A DNA stretch of 16,642 nucleotides from Candidatus Methanovirga meridionalis (GTDB taxonomy: Archaea; Methanobacteriota; Methanobacteria; Methanobacteriales; Methanobacteriaceae): the NCBI GenBank assembly GCA_031289325.1, contig JAITPS010000019.1:1-16642 (forward strand), in the 5' to 3' direction. Positions 1 to 7,519 of this stretch are shown in pieces. Position 1 is the stretch's first letter, and every line of letters starts with the position of its first letter. The notes under the pieces were generated by a model, which worked only from the letters and a program-made list of their open reading frames with translations, was not told the origin of the DNA and made no database searches. A program made the translations under genes and the position numbers.

Positions 1-160
1 GATTATAGATACTTTTAATAGATTATAGATACTTTTAATAGATTATAGATACTTTTAATAGATTATAGATACTTTTAATAGATTATAGATACTTTTAATA
101 GATTATAGATACTTTTAACAGATTATAGATACTTTTAATAGATTATAGATACTTTTAATT
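1..160. repeat. Tandem array, 8 x 20 bp, at the left edge
   Basis: Eight head-to-tail copies of gattatagatacttttaata run from the first base. Copy 6 (101-120) differs by one base (aaca instead of aata at its end) and copy 8 ends in aatt. There are no spacers and no protein-like reading frame. The array starts at the window edge, so its true copy number is unknown. The near-identity of the copies indicates recent expansion or homogenisation. Confidence 0.97.
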
Positions 161-228
161 AAATTATAAATTTTTCAAAAACATTCAATTTAGATTAGTT
201 TAAAATTATTTGTATTGATTATAATAAT

Positions 229-350
229 TATAGAAAAGTTCTTAAATTTTGAACTAAAAATTTTTTTATTAAATTATTTAATTTTAAATATTAGTTTATA
301 AAAATCTATAATTTTAAATTTTAATTAATATAAATACATTTTAATTAATA
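229..350 (-). repeat. Dispersed repeat family A, copy 1 (partial)
   Basis: The segment carries the family end gaaaagttcttaaattttga at 233-252. This is followed by the conserved body (a run of T, then attaaattatttaattttaaa, an aatctataattttaaatttt block, and attaatataaatacatttt). The same succession appears on the reverse strand of the complete copy at 9568-9853. It is head-to-tail with copy 2. The left-hand flank (185-230) also resembles the flank of the copy at 5889. It is probably a non-coding mobile-element remnant or MITE-like repeat. Confidence 0.75.
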
Positions 351-352
351 GT

Positions 353-484
353 CATTGTGGAAAAGTTCTTAAATTTTGAATAATAATTTTTTTTTATTAA
401 ATTATTTAATTTTAAATAATATAAATAAATTTTAAATAATATAAATAAATTTTAAATAATATAAATAAATTTTAAATAATATAA
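353..484 (-). repeat. Dispersed repeat family A, copy 2, with 20-bp tandem array
   Basis: The family end gaaaagttcttaaattttga is at 360-379, identical over 20 bp to copy 1 and to the reverse complement of 9827-9846. The body follows. A 20-bp unit, tttaaataatataaataaat, then repeats about 3.5 times from 411 to 480. The array corresponds in position to the acatttatattatttaaatt array (9637-9716) of the complete copy, read on the other strand. Confidence 0.75.
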
Positions 485-485
485 T

Positions 486-590
486 TTAAATAATCCATTC
501 TTTTGCCTTATATTTAAGATTTTCATTTTTAATACTTATTGTTCTATTGGAGTTTAATTTAATTTCAACATATTCATCATTGATTTTCAT
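486..590 (-). pseudogene. Possible gene relic or 34-aa ORF
   Basis: On the minus strand an ATG at 588-590 opens a 34-codon frame. It contains KINDEYVEIKLNSNRTISIK and ends with KEWII and a TAA at 486-488. The frame extends upstream with protein-like composition (DIYNKERKR) until an in-frame TGA. Further upstream, to about 770, another frame reads a hydrophobic stretch (GNQLIFILLVCFYASTELF). This looks like the 3' end of a decayed gene with stops and frame breaks, but in such AT-rich DNA chance is a real alternative. The family is not recognised. Confidence 0.25.
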
Positions 591-1200
591 TCTTTTTCTT
601 TCTTTATTGTAGATATCTCAGTTATACAGAATATAGATTTACTATTTTTCTCCAATAGTTGTTATAAATAGTTCTGTTGAGGCATAAAAACATACTAAAA
701 GAATAAAAATGAGTTGATTTCCTAACGATGTTGTCAACTTAAGAAATAATTTTTTTAAAATTGGATTGAAATTAAAAATGAAGATATTAAAAACAAAATT
801 TTAGTAAAAATTTTAATCAAAAATTCTTAATTTGACAGCAACGACTATCTTTATTAAAATATTTAAAAATGAAAACCATATAATAAAAATCTATCAGTCG
901 AATTTTTCACATCCCAAAAGAATCAAAAAATATTTAATTATGTGATGGGAAACAATTGTTATTGCCCTTTATTTTTCTTCAAAATATCTATAATATTTTA
1001 ATATATAATATATTCTCTTTAAAATAATTATATTATTATTGTTAGCTTTAAAAATATTATTTTATATAATTTATTAGTTTTAAATATTTAAATAATCATA
1101 TTAATAATTATAAATTTATTGTTATAAAAAATATGGTTATTATAATATTAACATTAAGTTTTTAACTATTATTAAACAAATAAAAAAAAAAGTGATTAAT
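591..1200. other. AT-rich non-coding stretch
   Basis: Apart from the possible relic extending to about 770, I see no gene, RNA gene or organised repeat here. From about 980 to 1190 the sequence is almost pure A and T, with many short ttattatt/aataat runs. Confidence 0.6.
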
Positions 1201-1372
1201 ATTAAATTTTTTTAAAATAAATAAAATTACAAATTTTCTAACTTTAAAAAATAGAAAATTTTTTAAAATAAAGAAAATCACAAATTTGTTATCGAAGATA
1301 ACTTAGAAAAATTGGAGATTTTTCGTTTCTAACTTTAGAAACTAAAATTTTAAAAACAAGTAAAATAGTTAC
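1200..1372 (-). repeat. Dispersed repeat family B, copy 1
   Basis: This region matches the reverse complement of 9313-9480. Shared blocks in order are aaaattacaaattttctaac, then actttaaaaaatagaaaatt, then ttttaaaataaa, followed by a degenerate second unit containing tttcgtttctaactttagaa. The repeating unit in the other copy is exactly 52 bp. Copy 1 also contains the small palindrome gttatc-gaa-gataac at 1288-1302. It has no coding capacity, and its origin is unknown. Confidence 0.75.
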
Positions 1373-1608
1373 ATATATTATTTTATAAAACAAGAATTAT
1401 ATCATGATCGCACTCTTAATTAAAATTTATTATTTGTTAAAAAAAGAGTATGTGAAATATGAAGAATAAAAAACAGATTATATCTAAAATAAATGAAAAA
1501 TTAATGGTTATATTCTAAAAAAAGTTTTAATAGAATTGTTCCCCACCCAATTATTAAAAAATTTAATGAATCCACAATAATTATAAAAATTAAACCGTTG
1601 GAATTTTC
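1373..1608 (+). promoter_or_regulatory. ade upstream region with TATA-like box
   Basis: Upstream of ade a TATA-like ttataaaaat lies at 1581-1590, only about 20 bases before the ATG. An archaeal start about 25 bases downstream of it would fall at or next to the start codon. There is no clear Shine-Dalgarno sequence before ade (only ttgga at 1599-1603), so a leaderless or nearly leaderless message is plausible. The rest of the stretch shows nothing I can name. Confidence 0.3.
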
Positions 1609-3363
1609 ATGAGAAATAAAAAAGTTAATTTTAAAGCTAATATATTAGATTTGCACGAAAATGAGATTTATCCTGCCCATATTATAATTGAAAATAAGGT
1701 TTTTAAAGAAGTAATTCCAATATCCACTAATGAAAAATTGGACTTTGATGAGATAATACTTCCAGGATTCATTGATTCACATATTCATATTGAAAGTTCT
1801 ATGCTTACACCATCAATATTTGCTGAGGCAGTTCTTCCATTAGGAACAACTTCTTTAATAGCTGATCCTCATGAAATAGCTAATATTTTAGGAGTTAAAG
1901 GAATTGAATACATGGTTGAGGATGGAAATACTGTCCCGTTTGATTTTTATTTCACTGCTCCTTCATCTGTTCCCGCCACAGAATTTGAAAGTTCTGGAGC
2001 CATTGTTAATGAGAAGGATATTGAAAGTTTATTAAAAAAAGATGAAATCATTGGATTAGGAGAAGTTATGAACTTTAAAGGGGTTATTAATCGTGATCCA
2101 TCCATCCTTAATAAATTAAAAATAGCTAAATCATTGAATAAACCTATTGATGGGCATGCTCCCAAACTAACGGGGATTGATTTAGAGAAATATTTATATT
2201 GGGATGATTTCGATAATGTTATATCAACCGATCATGAATGCAGTAGTTTTGATGAAGCTATTGAAAAGAAGAATTTGGGTATGAAAATCATGGTTAGGGA
2301 AGGATCTTCTGCTAAAAATATGAACGATCTTTTTAGTTTAAAAGAAAGATTGAAAATTTTATCATATCAAGATTTTTTAGGGAAAATTTCTGCTATCGAC
2401 TTTGAAAATGTTTTATCTTATCCAATTTTTGATTTTCTTGTAAGTGATGATATATCTCCAGAAGATTTAATTAAAGGACATATAAATTCATTGGTGAAAA
2501 AAGCTATTGAATTAGGAATAGATGAATATGAAGCTATTAGAATGGTAACATTAAATCCTGCTAAACATTATAATTTAAATGCTGGTTTAATAGCTAAAGA
2601 TAAAATAGCTAACTTTATTTTAGTGGATAATTTAAAAGATTTAAATGTTAAAAAAACATTTGTTCATGGAAAATTAGTAGCAGAGAATGGTAAAGTTTTA
2701 TTTAAAAGAAAAAAATCTAAAATAATAAACAATTTCATGTTAACTGAAAAAAGATTAGAGAATTTTGAAATTAAGATTAATAAGTTGGAAAATGATTTAA
2801 ACACTAAAAAAATCAATTTAATTGAAGTTTTAGAAGGGGAATTAGTAACCAATAGAATTGAAGGAACAATAAAAATTGAAAATGGAATAGCTAAAGAAGA
2901 TGTTTCTAAAGATATACTTAAACTATCCGTTGTTGAAAGATATGGAAATAATAATATTGGAAATGCTTTTGTAAAAGGATTTAATTTAAAGGAAGGAGCT
3001 ATTGCGAGTAGTGTTGCTCACGATTCCCATAATATAATAGTTGTTGGAACAAATAGCTATTACATGGCAAAGGCCGTTAATCTTATAAGAGAAAATAAAG
3101 GAGGTTTAGCTATTGTTTCAAGTAAGTGTATGAAAATATTAAAACTCCCTATTGGTGGAATTATGACCAATGAAAATATAGATGTGGTGGTAAAAGAAAA
3201 ATTAGAACTGAATAAAATAGCTAAATCTTTAGGTATTAATCTAAAATCTCCATTCATGACCTTGTCTTTCTTAGCTCTTTTAGTTATTCCAAGTTTAAAA
3301 CTATCTGATAAAGGTTTATTTGATGTTGATAACTTTGAATTTATTGATGTTTTCATTGAATGA
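1609..3363 (+). CDS. ade: Adenine deaminase
   Basis: This enzyme deaminates adenine to hypoxanthine plus ammonia in cytoplasmic purine salvage, and belongs to the amidohydrolase superfamily. The 584-residue product has the usual length for the Ade family. The entry to the metal centre is LPGFIDSHIHIESSM (about residues 51-65, HxH at 58/60). It is followed by ADPHEIAN (85-92), GLGEVMNF (149-156), DGHAPKLTG (181-189, His183), STDHECSS (206-213, His209) and SDDISPEDL (279-287, Asp280/281). The C-terminal domain has the Ade-specific ASSVAHDSHNIIVVG and LPIGGIM stretches. The start ATG is preceded a few codons upstream by an in-frame TAA, so no longer start is possible. A weak or absent ribosome binding site suggests leaderless translation. 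The gene converges on the gfo/hemC pair, and its stop overlaps the ATG of a small ORF. Confidence 0.96.
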   Translation: MRNKKVNFKANILDLHENEIYPAHIIIENKVFKEVIPISTNEKLDFDEIILPGFIDSHIHIESSMLTPSIFAEAVLPLGTTSLIADPHEIANILGVKGIEYMVEDGNTVPFDFYFTAPSSVPATEFESSGAIVNEKDIESLLKKDEIIGLGEVMNFKGVINRDPSILNKLKIAKSLNKPIDGHAPKLTGIDLEKYLYWDDFDNVISTDHECSSFDEAIEKKNLGMKIMVREGSSAKNMNDLFSLKERLKILSYQDFLGKISAIDFENVLSYPIFDFLVSDDISPEDLIKGHINSLVKKAIELGIDEYEAIRMVTLNPAKHYNLNAGLIAKDKIANFILVDNLKDLNVKKTFVHGKLVAENGKVLFKRKKSKIINNFMLTEKRLENFEIKINKLENDLNTKKINLIEVLEGELVTNRIEGTIKIENGIAKEDVSKDILKLSVVERYGNNNIGNAFVKGFNLKEGAIASSVAHDSHNIIVVGTNSYYMAKAVNLIRENKGGLAIVSSKCMKILKLPIGGIMTNENIDVVVKEKLELNKIAKSLGINLKSPFMTLSFLALLVIPSLKLSDKGLFDVDNFEFIDVFIE

Positions 3364-3470
3364 TGTTGCATAAGCATTATTCTTGGCAGTGTAAAATTAG
3401 CATGGATAATTTTTGCATCTGCCCATATTTTTTAAAGTTCTATGATTTGGAACATGATTTTTCACAATAG
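3363..3470 (+). CDS. Candidate 35-aa Cys-containing small protein overlapping the ade stop
   Basis: The ade stop and this ATG overlap as TGATG, the classic arrangement for translational coupling. The frame runs 35 codons to a TAG at 3468-3470. It reads MLHKHYSWQC at the start and contains FCICPYF in the middle. Cysteines fall at about residues 10, 18 and 20, with His residues at 3 and 5, so metal binding is conceivable. The stretch is less AT-rich than the gaps around it and uses Trp, Cys and His codons uncommon in random AT-rich frames. There is no separate ribosome binding site. The family is not recognised. It could be a real microprotein, a decayed C-terminal extension, or chance. Confidence 0.35.
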   Translation: MLHKHYSWQCKISMDNFCICPYFLKFYDLEHDFSQ

Positions 3471-3482
3471 ATGTTATTCAAC

Positions 3483-3511
3483 GAATTAAGGATTTAGAAT
3501 CCTTAGAATTC
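3483..3511. terminator. Hairpin between convergent ade and gfo genes
   Basis: A perfect 7-bp stem, taaggat (3487-3493) and atcctta (3499-3505), has a 5-base loop. It is extended by gaatt and aattc outer arms with a 2-base bulge. A T-rich stretch (ttcttctttaaatc) follows on the + side. Its place between two convergent genes fits a shared transcription end for ade (+) and the hemC-gfo transcript (-). Confidence 0.5.
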
Positions 3512-3562
3512 TTCTTTAAATCATTATCATATTAATTTTATAAAAAAAGAAATGACAACTAC

Positions 3563-4519
3563 TTATTTAATGTCAGAAATATTAATGGGTATATGCTCTC
3601 TTGATGATTTATTTGCTGCTAAAATCATTTTAAGTGCATTAAGTCCGTCTTTTCCTGTGATTACTGGTTCTGTATCTGTTCTAACTGCATTTAAAAAGGA
3701 TTTGATCTCTTCTTTCAATGGTTCTTCTTGATTAATAGTCACATCATGAGCAAATTTCCCATGAACCTCAATAGTTTGATCAATATAATCAATAGAGATT
3801 ATTCCTTCGGTTCCTGTAATTTCTAATTCTCTTCTTTTGTATGGTGTTAACCAATTAACTTCTAAAATACCAGTTATTCCTGTTTCAAATGTTGTCATGA
3901 TTTCAGCATGATCTTCGTATATACATTTTTCTAAAATACTTCCCATTGTAGCATAAATTTGTTTAGCTTTTTCATCAAATAAATAAGTCATAACATCAAG
4001 GTCATGAATAGCTAAATCAGTAGCTACACCAACATCTTTAATTTGAGGAGGAAAAGGACCAACTCTTTTAGCAAAAGATGATACAATATCACCAATGACA
4101 TCATTTTCTATTAGTTCTTTTGCTTTCTTAACTGCTGGATTAAACCTTTCTACATGCCCAGTTGATAATTTAACACCTTTTTCTTTTGCAAATCTAACCA
4201 TTTCTTTTGCTTCTTCAAGAGTAAAAGATATAGGCTTTTCAACTAAAATATCTTTACCATATTCAATAGCTTTCATAGTCACTTTATAATGATGTGTTGT
4301 TGGAACACAAACACTTACAATCTGTAATTCATCATGACTAAGTAAATCTTCATAATCTTTATATCCTGAAACATTATATTTTTTTGATGTCTTTGATAAA
4401 GTAAAATCATTCAAATCAGAAACACCTATAAAATCAGTTTCATCTAATTTAGAGTATATACGGGCATGATTATAACCCATTGCTCCAACACCTATCACAC
4501 CAACACCTATTTTATCCAA
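3563..4519 (-). CDS. Gfo/Idh/MocA family NAD(P)-dependent dehydrogenase, possibly UDP-GlcNAc 3-dehydrogenase type
   Basis: This is a cytoplasmic nucleotide-sugar or sugar oxidoreductase by family. Numbered from the chosen start (318 aa), the N-terminal Rossmann fold shows VIGVGAMGYNH (8-18), then the family EKP signature (ILVEKP, 91-96). GHVERFNP (121-128) and DLAIHDLDV (168-176, with catalytic-type His172) lie in the second domain. GHVERFNP is typical of the WlbA/UDP-N-acetylglucosamine 3-dehydrogenase branch, which serves archaeal surface-sugar synthesis. That specificity is inference. A longer frame opens with TTG at 4532-4534, but I prefer the TTG at 4517-4519. A perfect GGAGG (cctcc at 4528-4532 on the + strand) lies 8 bases before it. 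The gene follows hemC with a 15-base gap, so the two are almost certainly cotranscribed. Confidence 0.9.
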   Translation of the reverse strand: MDKIGVGVIGVGAMGYNHARIYSKLDETDFIGVSDLNDFTLSKTSKKYNVSGYKDYEDLLSHDELQIVSVCVPTTHHYKVTMKAIEYGKDILVEKPISFTLEEAKEMVRFAKEKGVKLSTGHVERFNPAVKKAKELIENDVIGDIVSSFAKRVGPFPPQIKDVGVATDLAIHDLDVMTYLFDEKAKQIYATMGSILEKCIYEDHAEIMTTFETGITGILEVNWLTPYKRRELEITGTEGIISIDYIDQTIEVHGKFAHDVTINQEEPLKEEIKSFLNAVRTDTEPVITGKDGLNALKMILAANKSSREHIPINISDIK

Positions 4520-4527
4520 CTTTAATT

Positions 4528-4532
4528 CCTCC
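4528..4532 (-). promoter_or_regulatory. GGAGG ribosome binding site deciding the gfo start
   Basis: The motif sits 8 bases upstream of TTG 4517-4519 and inside the first codons of the longer possible frame. It therefore argues for the internal TTG as the true initiation codon. It lies just after the hemC stop (4535-4537). Confidence 0.7.
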
Positions 4533-4534
4533 AA

Positions 4535-5404
4535 TCAAATATATTCACTTATAATCTTTCCAGCTTCTCTACCAATAGCTTCTGACTCTTTTAAAGAGCC
4601 TTTTAAAGAGATTTCTTTTAAAATTTCTCCTTTTTTATTAAGTAAAATTGTAAATAGTTCTATTTTGTCTTTATGTCCTTTAGCAAAGCTTCCAATAGGC
4701 CATTGGCACCCAACACCTAATTCTTTTAATGATGTTTTCTCAGCTAAGGTTTCTTGAAAAGTCATATAGTCATTTAACTTTGCAATGCACTCTTTTTTTA
4801 TAGAATCTTTTCTAGATACAATAGCTAATGCTCCTTGCCCTGCTGCTGGAGTCATATCTTTAATTGAAAATCTATTTTTAATATACTTAGTTAATTTTAA
4901 TCTTTTTAAACCTGCTTCTGCCATTATAGTTCCTGTAATCTCATTGTTGGCTACTTTTTCTATTCTTGTATTGATGTTGCCTCTAAGTGGTTTAAGTTTA
5001 ATATTTTTTTTGTGATGTCTGCAAAATGCTTCTCTTCTTAAACTACTTGTTCCAATTGTAGCATCAGCTTTAAGTTCATCCCAATTATAATTTGATACAA
5101 ATACATCATTTGGAGATTCTCTTTTTGGAATTGCAACAATTTCTAAATCATCATCTAATTCAACAGGAACATCTTTTAAACTATGAACTGCAAGGTCTAT
5201 TTCCTCTTCTAATAATGATTTATCTAATTCTTTAGTAAAAAGTCCTTTTGAGTCCATATTATAAAGTTGGGAGCTAAGTATTTTATCTCCTTTAGTTTTA
5301 ATAATTTTAAGATTGATTTTTTCTTTAGTAATCTTAGATAAAGATAATTTAACATATTCTGATTGATTAAATGCTAAATTACTTCCTCTCGTTCCTATTA
5401 TCAC
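4535..5404 (-). CDS. hemC: Hydroxymethylbilane synthase (porphobilinogen deaminase)
   Basis: The enzyme polymerises four porphobilinogens to hydroxymethylbilane, the precursor of uroporphyrinogen III. In a methanogen this feeds coenzyme F430, cobalamin and siroheme. The 289-residue product has the family length and signatures: IGTRGSNLA (3-11), HSLKDVP (74-80, with catalytic Asp78), GTSSLRR (118-124), RGNINTR (141-147), AAGQGALA (187-194), and LGVGCQ (229-234), whose Cys233 carries the dipyrromethane cofactor. The start is GTG (5402-5404), preceded by gagatgat, a fair match to the methanogen GGAGGTGAT-type ribosome binding site. It is the first gene of a two-gene unit with the downstream dehydrogenase. 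No other tetrapyrrole gene is adjacent, so the pairing looks historical rather than metabolic. Confidence 0.96.
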   Translation of the reverse strand: MIIGTRGSNLAFNQSEYVKLSLSKITKEKINLKIIKTKGDKILSSQLYNMDSKGLFTKELDKSLLEEEIDLAVHSLKDVPVELDDDLEIVAIPKRESPNDVFVSNYNWDELKADATIGTSSLRREAFCRHHKKNIKLKPLRGNINTRIEKVANNEITGTIMAEAGLKRLKLTKYIKNRFSIKDMTPAAGQGALAIVSRKDSIKKECIAKLNDYMTFQETLAEKTSLKELGVGCQWPIGSFAKGHKDKIELFTILLNKKGEILKEISLKGSLKESEAIGREAGKIISEYI

Positions 5405-5436
5405 TAAATCATCTCTAATTATTATTTTTTATCAAA

Positions 5437-5462
5437 TATATTAAAAATTATTATAAATTAAG
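5437..5462 (-). promoter_or_regulatory. Probable hemC-gfo promoter region
   Basis: Read on the minus strand, TATA-like tttaatatat (5437-5446) and tttataat further upstream lie 30-60 bases before the hemC GTG. The whole region is so AT-rich that the assignment is tentative. Confidence 0.25.
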
Positions 5463-5888
5463 ATATAAATTTGAATTATTAAACTAATTAAATGATTTAT
5501 ATGGTAATTTATACAAATAAATAATTTTTATTTAATTTTAGAATTGTTGAAGATTTATAATCAATATTCTAAATACTTCTAAGTTATAAGTTCTTATTAA
5601 AATAAATTAGTATTTTAAATTATATAAATATATCTTATTTATAAAAAAGTTTATTTATAAAAAAGTGTAAATTTTAATGGAATTTAGATTAAAGAGAATT
5701 ATTTCTAATTTTTTTAGAATATAATTTCTTATTTATAAAAATATTGAAGCATATATGTTTAAAAAGAAAACAACTTTTAAAAAAAATTGAATTTCAAAAA
5801 AAAAAGTTGAATTTAAAAAAAAATTAAATTTAGATTAATATAAAATTTAGATTAATATAAAATTTATATTTAAAATTATAGTGGTTTT
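5463..5888. other. AT-rich gap with short direct repeats
   Basis: No gene was found. Short duplications are visible: tttataaaaaagt twice at about 5638-5666, aaaaaaattgaattt-type A-runs at 5778-5825, and aaatttagattaatat twice at about 5826-5862. The last resembles the flank of family A copy 1 near 187-200. Confidence 0.5.
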
Positions 5889-6245
5889 GATAAAGTTCTT
5901 AATAAATAATTTTTTTAAAAATAATTATTATTAAAAAATATTAATTTAAAATTATTTATATTGATCAAAATAAATTTATACTAATTAAAATTTAAAATTA
6001 TGGACTCTTATAAAATAATATTTAAAACTAAATAATTTAATAAAATAATATTTAAAACTAAATAATTTAATAAAATAATATTTAAAACTAAATAATTTAA
6101 TAAAATGATATTTAAAACTAAATAATTTAATAAAATGATATTTAAAACTAAATAATTTAATAAAATAATATTTAAAACTAAATAATTTAATAAAATAATA
6201 TTTAAAACTAAATAATTTAATAAAAAAAATTATTATTTTAAAATT
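5889..6245 (+). repeat. Dispersed repeat family A, copy 3, internally expanded
   Basis: The left end gataaagttcttaa (5889-5902) is followed by the body shared with the complete copy at 9568: taaataattttttt, a ttattaaaaaatattaattt block, and aaaatttaaaattatg. The right part is expanded into the 30-bp array (6011-6220). The element then fades in aaaattattattttaaaattt. The canonical right terminus (ttaagaacttttcc) is not present, so the copy is truncated or decayed at this side. Confidence 0.7.
6011..6220. repeat. Tandem array, 7 x 30 bp, inside family A copy 3
   Basis: Seven perfectly phased 30-bp units are built from taaaataatatttaaaact plus aaataatttaa with a one-base overlap (taaaataata/tttaaaacta/aataatttaa). 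Units 4 and 5 (6101-6160) share one substitution, taaaatgata. The unit corresponds to aaataatatttaaaattaaa near 9739, which is single-copy in the complete element. Confidence 0.97.
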
Positions 6246-6366
6246 TATTCATTTAGATATGATGAAATGTAAATAATTCACCGAAAAATTAAAAAATCTA
6301 TTACAAATACTATTGAAATTATTGTAGAAGAAAAAAATAGAAATAAATAAAGATTCATTGTTTTCA

Positions 6367-6395
6367 ATTGCAAAAATCCATCCTATTTTTGCAAT
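6367..6395. promoter_or_regulatory. Perfect 11-bp hairpin
   Basis: The sequence attgcaaaaat (6367-6377) and its exact reverse complement atttttgcaat (6385-6395) flank a 7-base loop, ccatcct. It stands in a gene-free stretch about 390 bases before gfcR. It could be an RNA hairpin of an unseen transcript, a terminator or a protein-binding dyad. Nothing in the sequence decides between these. Confidence 0.45.
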
Positions 6396-6786
6396 GCTTA
6401 TTATATCTACCCTTAACTAAAATTAAAAAATAAATTATAAGATCATAATAATTAAATTTCATGATTTTTTATTAAAGATTTTTTAATTAAATTTCATGAT
6501 TTTTTAATTAAATAATTATATATATTATTAAAATATATAGATACATTAAAATTAATTATAATACAAGAAAAATATTATTTATAGTTTAAAATAAAAAGTT
6601 TTATAAAAATATGAAGTTTTATAAAAGTAAATTACTAATTTTTTGATTGATTATTTAAATAATTTGTTTATGGTTTATACTTTATAAATTAATACAATTT
6701 TCTATGGTATTTAATTGATTGAATTAGAAATAATTAATTGAAAAAAAGATTTCTATTAAAATAATTATAAAGTTAATGGTGTTACA
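6396..6786 (+). promoter_or_regulatory. gfcR upstream region with duplicated motif and TATA-like box
   Basis: A roughly 22-base segment (core attaaatttcatgatttttt) occurs twice, at about 6450-6472 and 6485-6507. A TATA-like tttataaatt lies at 6681-6690, which would place the transcript start near 6712 and leave a leader of about 75 bases. GGTG at 6778-6781, 5 bases before the ATG, is the likely ribosome binding site. Because gfcR encodes a DNA-binding protein, the duplicated motif could be an operator, but this is only a suggestion. Confidence 0.3.
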
Positions 6787-7395
6787 ATGAATAAAGAACT
6801 AATTGAAAAAGCTCAGGAATTAAAAAATAAAGGATTTGCAACTGGAGAAATAGCTGATGAATTAAATGTTTCAATGGATACAGCAATATGGTTAACCTTT
6901 CAAAAAGTAAATCAAAGAAAAGTTAAAGATGCTCCTACAGATTTTGCAATTAATTGGAATAAAATTGGTGGAAACTCAGCAAGATTAAGAAATGTTTCAA
7001 ATGCATTAGCTAATATGGTTTTAAAATATGAATCTGATGTTATTTTAGGAGTAGCTATTAGTGGAGTTCCATTTGCAACAATGGTAAGTGATTATTTAGA
7101 TGATTATAATATAAATACTTCATTAGCTATTTTCCACCCTAAAAAACAAAGTAGTGATGATGAACATGAAAGAACTGGAGCAATAAGTAAAAACTTTGCA
7201 TCTGTTAAAGGTAAAAAGGTCGTAATTGTAGATGATATTGTTACAAGTGGTGCTACTTTAAGAGATGTTATCTCTGTAGTTAAACAACAAAAAGGAAATC
7301 CAATAGCTGCAACAGTTTTAGTAGATAAAGTAGGAATAAATGAAATTGATGGGGTTCCTATAGAATCATTAATTAAAATTAATAGATTAGGATAA
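6787..7395 (+). CDS. gfcR: GfcR-type transcriptional regulator (orotate phosphoribosyltransferase-like)
   Basis: This archaeal protein pairs an N-terminal helix-turn-helix with a type I phosphoribosyltransferase fold. Its founder in haloarchaea regulates sugar catabolism, and in methanogens it is often annotated as PyrE-like. In this 202-residue product the HTH covers about residues 12-38 ([20 protein letters not shown]). The PRTase part begins near residue 55 and contains [10 protein letters not shown] (88-97). The PRPP-binding signature [14 protein letters not shown] is at 145-158. Length and architecture are normal for the family. The retained PRPP loop suggests it senses PRPP or a nucleotide, while orotate transferase activity seems unlikely. 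It is a single gene, converging on prf1. Its methanogen target genes cannot be read from this window. Confidence 0.9.
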   Translation: MNKELIEKAQELKNKGFATGEIADELNVSMDTAIWLTFQKVNQRKVKDAPTDFAINWNKIGGNSARLRNVSNALANMVLKYESDVILGVAISGVPFATMVSDYLDDYNINTSLAIFHPKKQSSDDEHERTGAISKNFASVKGKKVVIVDDIVTSGATLRDVISVVKQQKGNPIAATVLVDKVGINEIDGVPIESLIKINRLG

Positions 7396-7429
7396 ATATT
7401 TAGAGATTACACTCTCCCTTAAAAGAAGT

Positions 7430-7472
7430 GAGATTATGCTTTCCTTTAAAAGAAGTTTAATCTCCTTTTTTT
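7430..7472 (+). terminator. gfcR terminator hairpin with T-tract
   Basis: The arms gagatta (7430-7436) and taatctc (7458-7464) pair, and seven Ts (7466-7472) follow. An additional gagatta at 7403-7409 and a direct repeat of taaaagaagt (about 7419-7429 and 7446-7456) allow alternative pairings. It also lies just beyond the 3' end of convergent prf1. Confidence 0.6.
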
Positions 7473-7519
7473 ATATTCTAAAATAGTTATATGACAGATT
7501 ACTGTTTACAATGGGAATC

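Noticed and set aside
1..160. CRISPR-like array
   Set aside because: The 20-bp units are directly adjacent with no unique spacers, and no cas gene is present in the window.
1441..1520. 19-codon ORF starting near 1459 upstream of ade
   Set aside because: It is very short, made of lysine/isoleucine AT-rich codons, and has no ribosome binding site.
3060..3377. Antisense ORF of about 105 codons across the ade 3' end
   Set aside because: It lies wholly against conserved ade coding sequence and has no ribosome binding site or family features.
6011..6220. CRISPR array or coding repeat protein
   Set aside because: The 30-bp units have no spacers, and the AT-only sequence carries stops in its frames.
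6255..6350. Short open frame ending KNRNK near 6350
   Set aside because: It has no start codon and its length is within chance expectation for this composition.
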